In this document: positions 41,637-50,840 of the stretch, piece after piece
Position numbering within the stretch: the stretch's first letter is position 1
Layout of the letters: each line of letters begins with the position of its first letter
Source of the DNA: Flintibacter muris
Lineage (GTDB): Bacteria > Bacillota > Clostridia > Oscillospirales > Oscillospiraceae
Assembly (NCBI RefSeq): GCF_943192995.1
Contig: NZ_CALPCP010000025.1
Coordinates: forward strand, 1-60,475
Direction: 5' to 3'
DNA length: 60,475 nt
Program-made: the position numbers and the translations under genes
Notes under the pieces: generated by a model
Databases searched by the model: none
Told to the model about the DNA's origin: nothing
The model's input: the letters and a program-made list of their open reading frames with translations, nothing else

Positions 41637-41908
41637 ACATTCAACAATCAAATACCCCGAATATGCACCATATCCTTCATGCTTCAACTCTTGTGATTTC
41701 ACAATAACTGGAGTTTTATGATCTATAGTTCCGCATTCTACATAGAATTGCTTACACGTTGGATACAGGTTAGATACAAAAAAACCGAAAACTATTACAG
41801 TACAACGCACTGAAAATAAAATTTTAAAGCCATCTTAATATTTTCCCACTTGCGATTTAAACAGTCTGTGTTATGCTAAGGACAGAAAAGACAACGGGGG
41901 GAGCATTT

Positions 41909-42601
41909 ATGTACACCATCCTGATCTGCGACGACGACAGAGACATTGTATCTGCGCTGGATATCTACCTGACCAGCGAGGGCTATCAAACCATCAAGGC
42001 TTTCAACGGCAAGGAGGCTATCCGGGCGGCGGAGACCCACGAAATCCATCTGATTCTCATGGACATCATGATGCCTGAGCTGGACGGCATCCGGGCCACC
42101 GCCAAGCTGCGGGAGGGGAGCAACGTGCCCATCATCCTGCTGACGGCCAAGAGTGAGGACACCGACAAAATTCTGGGCCTGAACATCGGGGCGGACGACT
42201 ACATCACCAAGCCCTTCAACCCTCTGGAGGTAATTGCCCGGGTGAAGTCTCAGCTTCGGCGGTACACCTCCCTGGGCGGGGCGGAGAAAGGCCCGGGCCT
42301 CCTCAGCGCAGGCCCTATCGCCATGGACGACGGTGCCAAGGTGGTCACCGTGGACGGGGAGCCAATCAGCCTCACCCCTATTGAGTACAACATTTTAAAG
42401 CTGCTGCTGTCCCACCCGGGGCAGGTGTTCTCCTCCGCGCAGATCTATGAGCAGGTGTGGAATGACCCGGCCTACGGCTCGGAAAACACGGTGGCCGTCC
42501 ACATCCGGCACCTGCGAGAGAAGATCGAGATCAACCCTGCCGAGCCCCGGTACTTGAAGGTGGTCTGGGGCCTGGGCTATAAGATTGAGAAGGGGGCGTA
42601 G
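41909..42601 (+). CDS. OmpR-family response regulator
   Basis: A 230-residue two-component regulator. The receiver domain has the acidic pocket CDDD at residues 7-10, the phosphorylated Asp52 (LMDIMMPELDG) and the Lys of ITKPFNP. The C-terminal winged helix has the OmpR signature PIEYNILKLLLSHPGQVFS and VAVHIRHLREKIE. The ATG at 41909 has GGGGGAG upstream. A promoter TTGCGA-16-TATGCT lies at 41850-41877. It is two bases from the kinase gene, so the two form an operon and a signalling pair of VanR/VanS style. Confidence 0.93.
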   Translation: MYTILICDDDRDIVSALDIYLTSEGYQTIKAFNGKEAIRAAETHEIHLILMDIMMPELDGIRATAKLREGSNVPIILLTAKSEDTDKILGLNIGADDYITKPFNPLEVIARVKSQLRRYTSLGGAEKGPGLLSAGPIAMDDGAKVVTVDGEPISLTPIEYNILKLLLSHPGQVFSSAQIYEQVWNDPAYGSENTVAVHIRHLREKIEINPAEPRYLKVVWGLGYKIEKGA

Positions 42602-42603
42602 CC

Positions 42604-44688
42604 GTGAACAAGCTACAAGGCAATGTAATCGCCAAGCTGTGTGCCTGGGCCGTTCTGCTGGCCGCCGCCTTTGGGGCGGGGATCTTCGGGGTGCGGGCGA
42701 TGCTCAGCTTCGGATCGGTGGCCGACGACAGCTGGCAGAACTCCTCCCGGTACTACAACGCCGTGAACGAACGCCGGCGGGAGTTGGTGGAGGGGATCAA
42801 GCTCTCCCAGCAGCTGGAGCAGCTGGAGCGGCAGATGGAGGAGGGAACCGCCAGTCCCCTGGCATACGCTGACGCGGAGGCCCTGCGGGAGGAGCGGGCC
42901 AAGGTGGAGGAGCAGTTTTCCCGGCAGAACACCTGGTTCCGTTTCCGGGTGCTCACCGACAACGGGCAGACCCTTCTGGGCACCAACCTCAACGACGACG
43001 AGGCCATGATCCGGGCGGTCCAGAATGTACACTACTTCTCCTTTGAGCTTTGGGAGGGGGATATCTATGGGAATGCATCCTACTATGACCCGGAAACGGG
43101 CGAAGGATATTCTGATCCTCCCACTGCGGGACTCAATCCGGAGACCGAAGCCGCGCCGCTGAAGCTGGTGCTGGAGTACGGGGTGCCTGAAAAGATTGAC
43201 GATTCGATTCAGGACGAGTTCAGCCAGATCTGGAGCATGTGGAACATGGACCGGGCGGCCTTTGACCAGTACCTCACCGGCTTTTTGAGCCTGGGGGCGC
43301 TCATCCTGCTGGCCCTGGTCTGGGTGCTCTGGACCGCCGGACACAGGGCGGGGGCGGAGGGGACCGTCACCACCTGGCAGGAGCGGATATTCTTTGACCT
43401 GTACGCCGCGGTTATGATTGCTTCCGAGGTCTGTCTGGCTGCCTGCTTTATCTGGACGGCGGAGCAGCTCTACTGGGGAGCGGCCAATGTCTACTCCATT
43501 CCGAATCAGGATTTCAACGGCTTTTACAAGCTGGGCGTGATGGGGGCCGGAGCCTTTTTTGCCGCCGGGGTGGGGTGCGCCGCTCTGCTGCTGCGCACCT
43601 TGGCTGTCCGACTCAAGGCGGGCTGTCTGGGGAAAACCACCCTGCTGTGCAGGGTGGTCACATGGATGGTGAAGACCATCCATGACTTCCTTCGCTTCCT
43701 GCCCTTCACCTGGAAACTGGTGCTGGGCTTCGGGGCGTATGTGGTATTTTCCTTCTGGCTGATCGCGGTGGGGAGGTATGACGGTGTATTTATGCTGATG
43801 TATTTCTGTTTGCAGCTGGTCTTGCTGCTCTTCCTGTCCTGGTGGGCCTACGGCTACCACCGCCTGCGCCAGGGCACCAAGACCATCGCCAAGGGGGATC
43901 TGGAATACCAGATCGACACCCGGCGGATGCCCTACGACCTGCGCCTCCAGGCGGAGGATTTGAACAACATCTCCGCCGGGCTGTCGGCGGCGGTGGATGA
44001 GAAGATGAAGAGCGAGCGGTTCAAGGCGGAGCTGATTACCAACGTCTCCCACGATTTGAAGACGCCCCTCACCTCAATCATAAATTATGTCAACCTGCTG
44101 AAATCCACCGACCAGACCGACCCCAAGGCGGCGGAGTATATCGAGGTGCTGGACCGGAAGTCCCAGCGGCTGAAAAAGCTCACCGAGGATCTGGTGGAGG
44201 CGTCGAAAGCGTCCACGGGGGTGCTGTCGGTGGCTCGGGAGAAGATTGGCATGGCCCAGCTCATCGACCAGGCGACGGCGGAGTGGGAGGAGCGGCTGAC
44301 CCAGCAGCGACTCACCCTGGTGACCACCCTCCCCGAGGGGGAGACCTGGGTCTATGCCGACGGCCGCCACCTATGGCGGGTCATTGACAACCTGCTGTCC
44401 AACTGCGCCAAGTACGCCATGGAGGGCACCCGAGTCTACTTGGATCTGGAGCGGGGGAAGGGCCAGGTGGCCCTGTCAGTAAAGAACATCTCCCGGGAGC
44501 CGCTGAATGTCCCCGCCGAACGGCTGATGGAGCGGTTCGTCCGGGGAGAGGAGTCCCGGTCCACCGAGGGCTCCGGCCTGGGACTGTCCATCGCCCGATC
44601 CCTCACCGAGCTCCAGGGAGGCTCCTTTGACCTGGCCGTGGACGGCGACCTGTTTAAGGCGATCGTGACCCTGCCCCAGGCAAATTGA
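42604..44688 (+). CDS. Sensor histidine kinase with multi-helix membrane region
   Basis: A 694-residue membrane kinase. A first helix at about residues 13-33 and a second at about 225-245 flank an extracytoplasmic part of 190 residues. Further helices lie at about 265-425. A HAMP-like linker (KGDLEYQIDTRRMPYDLRLQAEDLNNI) leads to the phosphorylated His in VSHDLKTPLTSIINY, the N box DNLLSNCAKYA and the G box GSGLGLSIA. The GTG start lies two bases after the regulator. The ligand is unknown. The long membrane part is larger than in common VanS proteins. Confidence 0.92.
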   Translation: MNKLQGNVIAKLCAWAVLLAAAFGAGIFGVRAMLSFGSVADDSWQNSSRYYNAVNERRRELVEGIKLSQQLEQLERQMEEGTASPLAYADAEALREERAKVEEQFSRQNTWFRFRVLTDNGQTLLGTNLNDDEAMIRAVQNVHYFSFELWEGDIYGNASYYDPETGEGYSDPPTAGLNPETEAAPLKLVLEYGVPEKIDDSIQDEFSQIWSMWNMDRAAFDQYLTGFLSLGALILLALVWVLWTAGHRAGAEGTVTTWQERIFFDLYAAVMIASEVCLAACFIWTAEQLYWGAANVYSIPNQDFNGFYKLGVMGAGAFFAAGVGCAALLLRTLAVRLKAGCLGKTTLLCRVVTWMVKTIHDFLRFLPFTWKLVLGFGAYVVFSFWLIAVGRYDGVFMLMYFCLQLVLLLFLSWWAYGYHRLRQGTKTIAKGDLEYQIDTRRMPYDLRLQAEDLNNISAGLSAAVDEKMKSERFKAELITNVSHDLKTPLTSIINYVNLLKSTDQTDPKAAEYIEVLDRKSQRLKKLTEDLVEASKASTGVLSVAREKIGMAQLIDQATAEWEERLTQQRLTLVTTLPEGETWVYADGRHLWRVIDNLLSNCAKYAMEGTRVYLDLERGKGQVALSVKNISREPLNVPAERLMERFVRGEESRSTEGSGLGLSIARSLTELQGGSFDLAVDGDLFKAIVTLPQAN

Positions 44689-44723
44689 ACTCCCTCCATC
44701 ACCACCTTTGGCGGCGACGGCTC

Positions 44724-44766
44724 CCTCAGAGAGGGAGCCGGCAGCCCGCAGGGCTGACTGAGGGAG
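44724..44766. repeat. Intergenic hairpin repeat, short form
   Basis: CTCCCTCA and TGAGGGAG close a stem around AGAGAGGGAGCC and a CAGCCCGCAGGGCTG hairpin. Confidence 0.65.
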
Positions 44767-44782
44767 TAACATGGACCCGCCC

Positions 44783-44810
44783 ATCCCGCCCGATTCGGGC
44801 GGGATTTTTT
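44783..44810 (+). terminator. Terminator after histidine kinase
   Basis: ATCCCGCCCGA-TTCGGGCGGGAT followed by TTTTT. Confidence 0.88.
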
Positions 44811-44918
44811 GTCCTCCGGAAAAATTACAAAAACCTATGGCTTTTTTTGTAATTTGTGGTATGATGATAGATACCGCCCGTATGTGGTGGATTTTGCGTC
44901 GAAAGGGGGCGGAGGGCT

Positions 44919-46367
44919 GTGAAAAAGCGGTGGACCGCGGCGGGCATGGCGCTGTTGGCGCTGGCACTGCTGAGCGGCTGTCTGTTCCGCTCGCCGGACG
45001 ACCTGTACCGGCAGCCGGAGAAGTCTCCAGGCTATGAGCAGCTCAATGCCGCCATCCGGGCAGTGCGCACGGGGCTGGGTACGGAGTTTAACGCCCGTGT
45101 GGAGGATGTGACCATCATGGCGGGGGACAACACTGCCAGCATCCAGCTCCAGGACCTGGACGGGGACGGCGTTCGGGAGAGCGCGGTCACCTTTTTCCGG
45201 GTGCCCGGCATTGAAAAGCCCATTAAAATTTACATTTTCAACCAAATTGGAGAGGAATATGTGGTCACCGGCGTGGTGGAGGGCGAGGGAAGCGCCATTT
45301 ACGCCATCGACTACGCCCAGATCAACGGCGAGGGCCGCAAGGAGGTGGCCGTCAACTGGCAGATCAGTACCGGGGCCTATCAGCTGGGGGTGTACACCCT
45401 GGACGACGTGGACCTGCCCGGCGGGGATGTGGATGAGGAGGAGGCCCTGGCCGCAGTCCGGGCCATGACCCGGAGCGACCTGATGGGCACTGAACGGCTG
45501 CTCACCCGGTGCAGTGTGGCCACCGACGGCTCCAGCGGATGCCGTCTGCTGGATATGGACCGGGACTCCCGCACCGAGGTGCTGGTTACCCGGATGGACG
45601 CAGGGGCTCCCAGCAGCCAGGTGGAGCTGTATGGCTGGGAGGACGGAGCCATGACCTCGTTGAGCGTTACCGAGCTGTCCGCCGGCATTAACGCCCTCAG
45701 CCGCATCCGCACCAACTATCTGGCCGGGAGCCACAACCAGCCCGCCCTCTATGTCACCAGCACCCTGGCCGAGGGGGGGCGGGTCATTGATGTGGTGGCC
45801 TACCGGGACGGCGCGCTGGTCAATATTTCCATGGGAAACGAGGGGATCAGCCGGGAGATAATCCAGGGCTACACCGATATCAACCCCACCGACATCAACA
45901 ACGACATAGTGGCCGAGCTGCCCTCTCCCTACCAGCTGCCCAGCTACGAGGAGAGCGCCTCCAGCAACTTCTGGCTCATCGACTGGGCCCAGTACGACGA
46001 GCGGGGCAACCGCAACCATGTGGTCACCACCTACCACAATGTGAGCGACGGCTGGTATCTCACCATCCCGGAGAGCTGGCGGGATCAGATTACCATCTCC
46101 CGCAACGACCAGGTCACCGGGCGGCGTGAGGTGGTCTTTTCCCACTGGCTGGGGGAGGACCGGGAGCCGGTGCCCTTCCTGTCCATCTACCGCATGGCCA
46201 GCAGCCGCACCTCCGATTTGGAGGAGGAGGGCTGGACCATCCTCCGGGAGGAGGAGAACGTCACCTACGCCGCCCGCTTCCATGAGGACGGCTGGAACTC
46301 CGGCCTGGACGAGATGGACCTGCTGGAGCGGTTTGACACCATTAAAAGAAGCTGGTACAACGAATAA
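44919..46367 (+). CDS. Large lipoprotein of unknown function
   Basis: A 482-residue lipoprotein. The signal ends in ALLSGC with Cys21 as lipidation site. The mature part has repeated Asp-rich strand motifs (DLDGDGVRESAV, DMDRDSRTEVLV) like a beta-propeller or FG-GAP-type protein, and ends with an amphipathic segment. I do not recognise a named family. The GTG start has GGAGGG upstream. It stands between two two-component systems, only 47 bases before the second regulator, and may supply a surface signal to the downstream pair; that is inference. Confidence 0.75.
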   Translation: MKKRWTAAGMALLALALLSGCLFRSPDDLYRQPEKSPGYEQLNAAIRAVRTGLGTEFNARVEDVTIMAGDNTASIQLQDLDGDGVRESAVTFFRVPGIEKPIKIYIFNQIGEEYVVTGVVEGEGSAIYAIDYAQINGEGRKEVAVNWQISTGAYQLGVYTLDDVDLPGGDVDEEEALAAVRAMTRSDLMGTERLLTRCSVATDGSSGCRLLDMDRDSRTEVLVTRMDAGAPSSQVELYGWEDGAMTSLSVTELSAGINALSRIRTNYLAGSHNQPALYVTSTLAEGGRVIDVVAYRDGALVNISMGNEGISREIIQGYTDINPTDINNDIVAELPSPYQLPSYEESASSNFWLIDWAQYDERGNRNHVVTTYHNVSDGWYLTIPESWRDQITISRNDQVTGRREVVFSHWLGEDREPVPFLSIYRMASSRTSDLEEEGWTILREEENVTYAARFHEDGWNSGLDEMDLLERFDTIKRSWYNE

Positions 46368-46414
46368 TCAGCCTCCCTCATAGAGGGAGCCTTTGGAGGG
46401 GAAGGAGGAGCAAT

Positions 46415-47104
46415 ATGCGAAAGGTACTGGTCCTGGAGGACGAGGAAAATATCCGCAGCTTTGTGGTCATCAACCTGAAGCGGGCGGGCTACCAGACTGT
46501 GGAGGCGGGCACCGGCGAAGAGGCCCTGGAGGCTGTCCGGGATAATCCGGATATCAAGGTGGCCCTGCTGGACATTATGCTGCCCGGCATTGACGGCTTT
46601 GAGGTGTGCCGCCGCCTGCGGGCCATGGACAACAAGATTGGCATCATCATGCTCACCGCCCGCACCCAGGAGATGGACAAGGTCACCGGCCTGATGACCG
46701 GGGCGGACGACTATGTCACAAAGCCCTTTTCCCCCGCCGAACTCACCGCCCGGGTGGACGCCCTGTTCCGCCGTACCGGCGGGGATGAGACGACCCTGTC
46801 CCCTGATGAGATCAGCGACCCGCCCTTCCTGCTCAACACCCGCAACCGTACCCTGGAGAAAAACGGCCAGCGGGTCAAGCTCACCCAGGTGGAGTACTCC
46901 ATTGTCAAGCTGTTTATGGAAAATCCCGGAAAAGCCCTGTCCCGGGAGGAGATTTTGGACACCGTATGGGGCAAGGATTATTTCGGCGAGCTGAAAATTG
47001 TGGATGTGAACATCCGCCGCCTGCGCATCAAAATTGAGGACAACGCCCAGAAGCCAACCTTTGTCAACACCGTGTGGGGTTACGGGTATAAATGGGGGAG
47101 CTAG
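46415..47104 (+). CDS. OmpR/PhoB-family response regulator
   Basis: A 229-residue regulator with the receiver residues EDEEN (9-13), Asp53 (LLDIMLPGIDG) and the Lys in VTKPFSP. The winged helix contains QVEYSIVKLFMENPGKALSREEI and VNIRRLRIKIED. AAGGAGGAG precedes the ATG. The kinase gene follows after a 200-base gap that holds an intergenic repeat, so the pair may be expressed at different levels. The Asp, Thr and Lys active-site residues are all present. Confidence 0.93.
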   Translation: MRKVLVLEDEENIRSFVVINLKRAGYQTVEAGTGEEALEAVRDNPDIKVALLDIMLPGIDGFEVCRRLRAMDNKIGIIMLTARTQEMDKVTGLMTGADDYVTKPFSPAELTARVDALFRRTGGDETTLSPDEISDPPFLLNTRNRTLEKNGQRVKLTQVEYSIVKLFMENPGKALSREEILDTVWGKDYFGELKIVDVNIRRLRIKIEDNAQKPTFVNTVWGYGYKWGS

Positions 47105-47145
47105 AGAAGCCCCGTTGCAAAAGGATTTGGAACAGCTTTGCAGCA

Positions 47146-47284
47146 AAAGGCCCCCTTCGCAAGGGGGGCTGTCAGCCGCAGGCTGACTGGAGGTTTTCCC
47201 AAAAAGACAGACACGTTTCGCCGGGAGAAAACCCTCCGTCATCCACTTCGTGGATGCCACCTCCCTTTGCGAAGGGAGGCTTTT
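47146..47284. repeat. Four-hairpin intergenic repeat, copy A
   Basis: Hairpin 1 GCCCCCTTCGC-AAGGGGGGC (47149-47169), hairpin 2 GTCAGCC-GCA-GGCTGAC (47171-47187), hairpin 3 CATCCAC-TTC-GTGGATG (47240-47256), hairpin 4 CCTCCCTT-TGCG-AAGGGAGG (47260-47280). GGAGGTTTTCCC and AAAACCCTCC between them can pair to close hairpins 2 and 3 together. It lies between a regulator and its kinase gene. Confidence 0.8.
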
Positions 47285-47303
47285 GAAAGGCAGGTGAGGC
47301 ACA

Positions 47304-48731
47304 ATGGCCAAAACCACAAGGGTACAGGACCAAGTAAAAATCAGGGGTATCCGGCGGCGGTGGCTGCTGAACAGCGTGGCCATTGTGCTGCTGATCCTGA
47401 CTTTGGCGGTGGGGGCCTTTGCTGCCATGCTGGTGAGCTACTACTACACCGGCACGGCGGACGACCTGATGCGCAAGGCTACCTCCTCCGCCAACGGCTT
47501 TCGGATGTACACCCGGTCAGACTACCGGGCGGCGGCCCAGCAGACAGTGAGCAGCTATGAGGACAAGAGCAGTCTGGAACTGCAATTTTTAGACACCACC
47601 GGGGCTGTCATCCTGTCGGGCAACGATCTCACCGCCGGCAGTACGCCGGGGACTCCGGATATCCAGCAGGCCATGGCCGAGCTGAGCACCAAGTCCTGGC
47701 GGGGCCGGGACCCCTCCACCGGGGAGCGCATCCTGGCCGCCTCCAGCCCGGTGATCTACCAGGGGGAGGTGGTAGGCGTGATCCGGTATGTCACCTCCCT
47801 GTCTGAAATCGACCGGCAGTTCACCTTTTCCATCACGGTAATCGCCGCCATTGCCCTGGGCATCTTTGCCATGGTCTACTTCTCCAACCTGTACTTTGTC
47901 CGCTCCATTGTGGAGCCCCTGGCCGGCATCACCGAGATTGCCCAGGTGATCGCCGACGGCAGCTACGGGGTGCAGATTGAAAAGAAGTATGACGACGAGA
48001 TTGGTGAGCTCACCGACGCCATCAACGACATGTCTCGAAAGATACGCCAGGCGGAGAAGACCCAGAGCGAGTTTATCTCCTCCGTCTCCCACGAGCTGCG
48101 CACCCCGCTGACGGCTATCACCGGCTGGGCGGAGACCATCCAGAACGGGGAGTGCCGCTCTGCCGGAGACATCCGCAAGGGGATGGGCATCATTGTCTCC
48201 GAGGCCAAGCGGCTGAGCAATATGGTGGAGGAGCTGCTGGAGTTCTCCCGCATGGAGGACGGCCGCTTCACCCTGTCGGTGGAGCCCCTGGACCTGAAGG
48301 CGGAACTGGAGGACGCCGTGTATACCTATACCGAGTTCTTCCGCAAGGAGGGCATTGTGCTGGAATACTTCGACTGCCCGGAGGAGATGCTCCCCATCTC
48401 CGGCGACCCGGAGCGGCTGCGGCAGGTGTTCTGCAATCTGCTGGACAATGCCGCCAAACACGGCGGGGCCGGCAAAAAGATTGACGTATCAGTGGAGCAG
48501 TCCGGGGACGTGGCCGTCATCCGGATTCGGGACTACGGCCCGGGCGTCCCTGAGGAGGAACTCCCCTTCCTGAAAAACAAATTCTACAAGGGAAGCTCCA
48601 AGGCCCGGGGCTCCGGCATTGGTCTGGCCGTGTGCGAGGAGATTGTCACCCGCCATGAGGGCTATATGGACGTGAGCAACGCCGAGGGCGGCGGTTTTCA
48701 GGTTACCATCCGCATGCCCATTGAAAATTAG
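47304..48731 (+). CDS. Sensor histidine kinase (HAMP type)
   Basis: A 475-residue membrane kinase with one helix at about residues 22-45, an extracytoplasmic part of about 130 residues and a second helix at about 175-195 (FSITVIAAIALGIFAMVYF). A HAMP domain follows, then the phosphorylated His in VSHELRTPLTAITGWAET, the N box NLLDNAAKHGG and the G box RGSGIGLAVCEEI. It should phosphorylate the regulator at 46415. The ATG follows AAAGGCAGGTGAGG. Confidence 0.92.
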   Translation: MAKTTRVQDQVKIRGIRRRWLLNSVAIVLLILTLAVGAFAAMLVSYYYTGTADDLMRKATSSANGFRMYTRSDYRAAAQQTVSSYEDKSSLELQFLDTTGAVILSGNDLTAGSTPGTPDIQQAMAELSTKSWRGRDPSTGERILAASSPVIYQGEVVGVIRYVTSLSEIDRQFTFSITVIAAIALGIFAMVYFSNLYFVRSIVEPLAGITEIAQVIADGSYGVQIEKKYDDEIGELTDAINDMSRKIRQAEKTQSEFISSVSHELRTPLTAITGWAETIQNGECRSAGDIRKGMGIIVSEAKRLSNMVEELLEFSRMEDGRFTLSVEPLDLKAELEDAVYTYTEFFRKEGIVLEYFDCPEEMLPISGDPERLRQVFCNLLDNAAKHGGAGKKIDVSVEQSGDVAVIRIRDYGPGVPEEELPFLKNKFYKGSSKARGSGIGLAVCEEIVTRHEGYMDVSNAEGGGFQVTIRMPIEN

Positions 48732-48810
48732 AGGCGGGTCTGGTAGAATAAATATGAAATCTCCCTTTTGACAAGGGAGACAGCGATTTCATCAACAAAG
48801 GAGAACCTCA

Positions 48811-49770
48811 ATGCCAAAGCAGCAGAATTTCAAGACCATGTGCGGCGGACAGGCCCTGATTGAGGGCATTATGATGCGCGGCCCCAAAAAGCAGGCTGTA
48901 GTGGTCCGCAAGCCGGACGGTGAGCTGGAAATCCAGGAGAAGGAGCTTAAATTCATCAAGGACAGATACCCCATTCTGGGCTGGCCCCTGATCCGGGGAG
49001 TGGTCAACTTTGCCGACTCCATGTACAACGGCGTCACCGCCCTGATGTACTCCGCCGAGTTTTTCCCCGAGGACGGGGAGGAAGAGGAAGAGCCCTCCAA
49101 ATTTGAGGCCTGGCTCAACGACCGGCTGGGCAGCGAAAAGTTTGCCGCCCTGATTACCACTCTGGCGGTAATTCTGGGGCTGGCCATGTCCGTGGGCCTG
49201 TTTTTCCTTCTGCCCACCCTGCTGGGGACGGCTGTTACCCTGCTGACCGACTCCATGCTGGCCCGGAATCTGGCCGAAAGCGCTTTAAAGGTGCTCATTT
49301 TTGTGTCCTATCTGGCCCTGTGCTCCCGGATGGGGGAGATGAAGCGGGTCTTTTCCTACCACGGGGCCGAGCACAAGACCATCTTCTGCTATGAGGCCGG
49401 CCTGCCCCTTACGGTGGACAATGTGCGTGTCCAGCCCCGGCACCATCCCCGGTGCGGCACCAGCTTTCTGTTTATGGTAATCGCCGTGTCCATCCTTGTG
49501 TCCACTGTGGTCTTCGCCGTCTGGCCGGTTCACAACGCGATTCTCCGTTTTCTGGCCCATCTGGCCATGCTGCCTGTCATTGTGGGAGTCAGCTATGAGT
49601 TCAACCGCTGGGCCGGCCGGCACGACGGACCTGTCACCAAAATTTTGACCGCCCCCGGCCTGTGGCTGCAAAACTTTACCACCTTTGAGCCCGACGACTC
49701 TATGATCGAGGTGGGCATCCGGGCCCTGGAGCTGGTGCTGCCAGAGGAGAAAGGGACGGATGCGTGGTGA
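48811..49770 (+). CDS. DUF1385 membrane protein (YqhQ type)
   Basis: A 319-residue membrane protein. The N-terminus has the family sequence CGGQALIEGIMMRGPKKQAVVVRKPDGELE, and the centre has FSYHGAEHKTIFCYEAGLPLTVDNVR followed by HPRCGTSFLFMV. About four membrane helices are seen. In Firmicutes the family is regularly next to prmC and prfA, as it is next to prmC here, but its function is unknown. The AAAGGAG ribosome site fits the ATG. Confidence 0.93.
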   Translation: MPKQQNFKTMCGGQALIEGIMMRGPKKQAVVVRKPDGELEIQEKELKFIKDRYPILGWPLIRGVVNFADSMYNGVTALMYSAEFFPEDGEEEEEPSKFEAWLNDRLGSEKFAALITTLAVILGLAMSVGLFFLLPTLLGTAVTLLTDSMLARNLAESALKVLIFVSYLALCSRMGEMKRVFSYHGAEHKTIFCYEAGLPLTVDNVRVQPRHHPRCGTSFLFMVIAVSILVSTVVFAVWPVHNAILRFLAHLAMLPVIVGVSYEFNRWAGRHDGPVTKILTAPGLWLQNFTTFEPDDSMIEVGIRALELVLPEEKGTDAW

Positions 49771-49773
49771 CCT

Positions 49774-49915
49774 AAAGGCCCCCTTCGCAAAGGGGGCTGT
49801 CACGGCGAAGCCGTGACTGGGGGTTTTCCCCGTAAGAAACAAAAGCTTTTGAGAGAGGAAAACCCTCCACCACCGCCTGCGGCGGCGGTCCCCCTCCCTT
49901 CACAAGGGGAGGCGT
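49774..49915. repeat. Four-hairpin intergenic repeat, copy B
   Basis: Hairpin 1 GCCCCCTTCGCAAAGGGGGC (49778-49797), hairpin 2 GTCACGGC-GAA-GCCGTGAC (49799-49817), hairpin 3 CCGCC-TGC-GGCGG (49873-49886), hairpin 4 CCCTCCCTT-CACA-AGGGGAGG (49891-49913). The linker again has GGGGGTTTTCCC and AAAACCCTCC. Stems 2 and 3 differ in sequence from copy A but stay paired. Confidence 0.8.
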
Positions 49916-49959
49916 ATGCACACCTGAACAGAAGTGAAAAATTACAGGAAGGTGATTTG

Positions 49960-50823
49960 ATGGCCACCACCTATAACAATCTATTCCTGGATACCCGCGC
50001 CCGGCTGAAGAGAGCGGGGGTGGAGTCGGCCCAGCTGGAGGCCCGGGAGATCATCTGCTTTGCCGCCGACAAAAGCCGGGAGCAGTTTTACCGGGATATG
50101 TCGCTGTACGTCGGCGGAGCCATGGAGCAGCGGGTGGAGGAGCTGGTCCAGCGCCGCCTGGCGGGTGAGCCGGTGGCCTATATTATTGGAGAGTGGGAGT
50201 TCTACGGCCTGTCCCTGGACATCTCCCGGGATGTGCTGATCCCCCGGCTGGACACCGAGCTGCTGGCCGAGCGGGGTATTTTAAAGGCCAGGGAGTCGGG
50301 GGAAGGGGCCCGGGTGCTGGACCTGTGCGCCGGCAGCGGCTGCGTGGGGCTGGCTATCGCCGCCAACGCCCCGGAGTGCCGGGTGGTGCTGGGGGAGCTG
50401 TCAGAGGGGGCGCTGCGGGTGTGCAAGCAGAACGTCCGCCGCAACGAGCTCAACGCCCGGGTCACCTGCCTGTCGGTCAACGCCCTGGAGGTCCCCGGCT
50501 CCGCTCTGTGGGATTTTGACACCATTGTGTGCAACCCGCCCTATATTCCCAGCGGGGATATTCCCAGCCTGGATACCTCCGTGCGGGACTACGAGCCCCG
50601 CATGGCCTTGGACGGCGGCCTGGACGGCCTGGACTACTACCACGCCATTGCTGCCAAGTGGAAATCCGCCCTCCGCCTGGGCGGCACGCTGATCTTTGAG
50701 GTGGGAATGGGCCAGGCCGGAGCCGTGGAGGACATTTTGGACAAAAACGGCTATGAGGACATCAAGGTCCTGCCCGACACCCAGAATATCCTCCGGGTGG
50801 TGGAGGGGACAATTAACAACTAA
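49960..50823 (+). CDS. prmC: Release-factor glutamine N5-methyltransferase
   Basis: A 287-residue SAM-dependent enzyme that methylates the Gln of the GGQ motif in peptide release factors and so speeds termination. The N-terminal helical domain binds the release factor. The SAM site is VLDLCAGSGCVGLAIA, and the catalytic motif is VCNPPYIPS. The frame is open from 49813 across a repeat; the ATG at 49960 with GGAAGG upstream is the right start. prfA is not in the window. Confidence 0.95.
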   Translation: MATTYNNLFLDTRARLKRAGVESAQLEAREIICFAADKSREQFYRDMSLYVGGAMEQRVEELVQRRLAGEPVAYIIGEWEFYGLSLDISRDVLIPRLDTELLAERGILKARESGEGARVLDLCAGSGCVGLAIAANAPECRVVLGELSEGALRVCKQNVRRNELNARVTCLSVNALEVPGSALWDFDTIVCNPPYIPSGDIPSLDTSVRDYEPRMALDGGLDGLDYYHAIAAKWKSALRLGGTLIFEVGMGQAGAVEDILDKNGYEDIKVLPDTQNILRVVEGTINN

Positions 50824-50840
50824 AAGCAGGGGGCTTAGAA

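Noticed and set aside
42613..44052. 479-codon minus-strand frame opposite the histidine kinase
   Set aside because: High GC creates long antisense frames; the sequence is His/Gln/Gly-rich and has no motif, while the plus strand has all kinase motifs.
44835..46283. 482-codon minus-strand frame opposite the lipoprotein gene
   Set aside because: Antisense frame of a GC-rich gene; the plus strand has a ribosome site and a lipobox.
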